Shown piece after piece: positions 60,961 to 64,000 of a DNA stretch of 64,000 bases. The stretch is from assembly GCF_050948175.1 (NCBI RefSeq), contig NC_135200.1, forward strand, positions 10,159,001 to 10,223,000, given 5' to 3'. Source of the stretch: Xylocopa sonorina. Taxonomy: Eukaryota; Arthropoda; Insecta; Hymenoptera; Apidae. Position 1 is the first letter of the stretch. Each line of letters starts with the position of its first letter. Below the pieces are notes generated by a model. The model was not told the DNA's origin, made no database searches, and worked only from the letters and a program-made list of their open reading frames with translations. The position numbers were made by a program, and so were the translations under genes.

Positions 60961-63900
60961 ACGGATTTGCTTTTACATTTAGCCTATTATTTCGCATAAT
61001 TGAAAGAAGAAGTGGACAGGGTGGATAGAACGAGTTGATACGAGGATAACTCCTTAATGGCTGTTGGACGTAAATCGATTTCCGCGGGAATATAACGTAA
61101 CGGCGTTCGCGCAGCTCGCATGTCGATACTCGAAATCCCATCGACGAATCCCAAGTATTATTAGCCGGAACATACCGCATACCGGTATGCACTACTGTCG
61201 TTTGCTTATTATAGACAGGAAATAGACCCGTATGGGCCCCAATTAGAAGGCTATTGACCTGGGAAACTTCTCAATTCATATTCTATTTAAGAGGCCTGTT
61301 CGTGCTCCGAAATTTATGACGATGGTGTACAAATTAACTTCTCGTCAATTTCAAATATACTTAAAAAAAATATATAGCAATTTTCTTGATCGTTATAGAT
61401 TTATATATCTCTATATTATTCTCTCTCTTCCATTCGTCACGTTTCGTAAACCAGAAGCCCAAAAAGTCGCGTGGTTCAAGGTACCACTCGTGCACCAATT
61501 TCACCACGAACCCGTCAATTGAAACGTCGCATGAAACGACTAAGTACACTCTCGCGGGCAATCTACGGAACGAAGCCTTAACGAGTGCTTAGTTCGAGGG
61601 CGAAGAAATCGCGCGGCCGCCGAAACGTTTCGCGAGCGTGCACTTGGCACACATTCGGCTGGCAAAAAAGCCTCGGCGTCCGGAGAAAGGGAGCGTGCGA
61701 AACCGTGGAAAACGATCGCGACGAGCCCCTGACTCCGCTCGTGGAGTTTACGCGTCGCTGAACGATCGCACGAAAACGATGCACGTCGATTGTAATTGTC
61801 CGTTTCTCCTTAAGTATCGACTCGATTCGATCTATGGCGAGAGAGAGAAAGAGAAAGAGAGAAGGAAAGGTTCTGATAACGCGAGACATCGCCGCGTAGC
61901 AGGACGATCCTCCGGTACCAAGCGTCTCCGTCGTCGATTTACGAAGCTGGTAGATGCAAACCGCAAGGATAAACCGTTCGAAAGCCTTTCCCGTGAGAGT
62001 GGTCCGAGTGGTGCACGCGGTGCACGTGCTATGGGAGCTGGGCTCGATGGAGATTCGCGCTCGCTGGGTGGTGCCTCTGTGGGAAATGAGTTTTAAGGCC
62101 GCGGAAAGGGAACACGAGATGTTTTATTGTGCGAGATCCGTCGTGGAGATTGCTACGGGTTTCCTTGCGTTTCGAGCATCGATAAACGTTCATCAGGAGG
62201 CCGTGCGGTTCATTCGTACCCGGAAAGTTCGCCAGAAATTTGTTTTACAGAGGAGGCATCGGAAGAGGCAACCTCCGTTCTCGATGGAAAACGTCGAATA
62301 TCAAACGTGGCAGTGATGGCTCGACGAAATTTTTCCCCCGAGCCGCGCGATTACCCACGGGTTCGCCGATTTTTCCGCGGCTGCTAATGAGACGGTGAAC
62401 TCGCGGTTAATGCCGATTTTTCTCGCGCGCGGGCAATCAATCACGCTTTGAACCGGGTATGGAAATTACATCTGTGATGTGATTAATGAAGCCCCAGCGA
62501 TGAGAGTACAGGGTCCTCGAGTTCCACGCTCGAACATTCGTATAATATATTATGCGGCTAGAAAATGGTAGCCGGATAATTGAAACCCGCGTTTTCCATC
62601 GTCCTCGAGACGATTAACTGTCTTTTTTCTCCCCCTCACGAGCCTTATCAACGACGACGCGACCATTTGTAGTAATAATAATGGTTCGCGTTTATCGCGT
62701 CTTTATCGTCGTATCGCGAATGAACCATCGCGCGTCGCAGTTGCGTTTTTTTTTCCTTTTCCTTTACCTTTCGATCGCCAAGAATTCGCGAGCAAAGCTC
62801 CGCGATATTTGATTCGATTCGCTTCGTATCCAACACGAAGCACGTGTACGCTTCTACTGTTTTTTCGAGCACAATTACAAGAGCTTTCTAGCATTTAATT
62901 CGGTTCGCCTCTGCGCAGCGCGCTCGTGTATCGTGGACGCGTACGTGCGCTTTCTTGGTCATGGGACAGTGGCCGTATCCACGGACCGATCTCAGGGAGC
63001 AAACGGCATGCTAATTAGATTTCCACCTGCCCGAGGTTTAACGCGGGCAAAAGCCAGCCACGGAAAACCACCGCCCGGAACTGGCTGCTCGACTTCAGTC
63101 GTGCTCCAAATAGAACGAACGTTCGACGAGCCTCCCGCGGCCATTTTGGGGACGAAAGTGTCGCCGTCGCGTGCATATTAAATACGGAACACCTTGCCAT
63201 CGCCGTTTGGTAATTAGTCGCACGCGAAAGTGGGTCGTGCGAAAGAGACTCGTAAGCGCGAGTAGTTTTTATCGAATCGTTTATGTGGACGATGCGGAGA
63301 GTTCGATATAAATTTAGCAACTCGAAGGCTTGACGCTTGGAGTTAATTTTAAAAGAAATTGGCGACTCCAAGGGAAGAAACGAGGCGGTGGGACAACGGA
63401 GCGCGGTTACGAGGTGGCAAAGCGAGTAAAGGTACGATCGGTGTTAGATCGAGCACCGTTGATAAGAGAGGATCGAGCCGTAACCTATTGCGCGCCACTC
63501 GTTGCTCTGTTCCTCCGTGGATCATAATTCGCGCTCGGCCATCGGCGGCACTTGAGAAACCGCGCGCGATATGCCGTGAGAACGCGAAAAAAGAACGTTT
63601 TGCCATTTCTAATGGAAGAAGGTAGGCAGACAACAATCGCGTCGTTAGCGGCGAGAATTAAGGCCGACGTCCTCCGCGGCACGGGCCCGGAGACCCTGAT
63701 TTTAAAATTCACTTTCGTCACGAGCCGCCCCCGTTCGGTGGAGCGGTTGGCATAGTTCTGGGCCGTTGCCTTCCACGTAATTCATTTCGCCGGCTGCAAG
63801 TGCCTCAGCCATCGGGACAACTTCGAGCCACGCCAGACATGAATTATTTCCTCCAGGTATTGCTTCCCGTTTGCGAATTCTCATCAACCGTTCGATTAGA

Positions 63901-64000
63901 AACTCGCGCGTTGACATTCGACCAAGCCGGTCTGTAATTAATAAGATAATTATTATTTAATTCGATTAGCCTTAGTACAAGGTAAACTGCGAGACCGTCG

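Larger units (their letters stand above)
911..64000 (+). other. osp: outspread (MPRIP-like) gene, 5' part, runs off the window
   Basis: Gene-level entry. The + strand carries the first two coding exons (953-1093 and 47943-48023) of a protein matching the N terminus and the start of the first PH domain of the outspread/M-RIP family. The joined product in this window is 74 residues. The next expected exon, carrying the rest of the PH domain with the family's W-Q-R-R-W/F-F motif, was not found before 64000. The gene therefore covers more than 63 kb, most of it intron. Vertebrate M-RIP binds F-actin, RhoA and the myosin phosphatase targeting subunit; fly osp mutants have outspread wings. Only the 5' boundary is approximate. 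Confidence 0.85.
48024..64000 (+). other. osp: osp intron 2 (5' part, runs off the window)
   Basis: This begins with donor GTAAGA and extends at least 15,977 bases. It contains a palindrome-like element near 51387-51407, a long pyrimidine region at 55336-55520, an interrupted CAGAGA/GATTTCTC repeat near 57641-57694, a TTAACCGGTTAA palindrome at 59934-59945 and a short GAGC repeat at 60943-60960. I searched for the expected next exon by its W-Q-R-R-W/F-F motif and did not find it. No nested gene or RNA gene is recognised. Confidence 0.7.

Noticed and set aside
1..64000. CRISPR arrays, operons, ribosome binding sites, prophage or plasmid features
   Set aside because: Nothing of the kind is present, and spliced exons and microsatellites show a eukaryotic genome.

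Overview
This is a non-repetitive, CpG-rich animal genomic window. CG dinucleotides are frequent throughout, and microsatellites such as (GA)n and (ATC)n are scattered through very long introns. There are no bacterial-style gene arrays, and nearly all open frames shorter than about 220 codons look like chance. The only clearly recognisable protein fits an insect, and the CpG-rich composition fits a hymenopteran such as a bee, but this lineage assignment is inference.

The window holds the 5' part of one gene on the + strand: outspread (osp), the insect homologue of vertebrate myosin phosphatase Rho-interacting protein (MPRIP/M-RIP). Two coding exons can be read. Exon 1 (953-1093, 47 codons) encodes the N-terminal block with CRKFAPNIFNKSKC. 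It ends in a GTGAGT donor, and an in-frame stop lies upstream of its ATG. Exon 2 (47943-48023, 27 codons) begins the first PH domain (KCGYLFVAPGWDFSNP) and is bounded by TTGCAG and GTAAGA. Both junctions are phase 0, so the exons join in frame. The rest of the protein lies beyond position 64000.

Layout: 1-327 is presumed promoter with CACGTG E-boxes. 328-952 is a probable long 5' leader that lacks ATG for 583 bases and then has one 8-codon upstream ORF at 911-937. 953-1093 is exon 1, 1094-47942 is intron 1 (46,849 bases), 47943-48023 is exon 2, and 48024-64000 is the start of intron 2, which is open-ended.

The introns hold simple repeats, a diverged ~185-bp tandem repeat (4275-4800), two facing pogo/Tigger-like terminal repeats (15911 and 17393), a four-copy 11-bp minisatellite (37857-37900), several perfect palindromes and hairpins, and a same-strand ACTRGTC motif cluster (22873-23074). 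In Drosophila melanogaster the Adh/Adhr genes are nested in an osp intron; no such nested gene is visible here. I found no convincing new biological system. The most interesting signals are regulatory or structural: the ATG-depleted leader with its uORF, the ACTRGTC cluster, the tandem repeat and the giant first intron.
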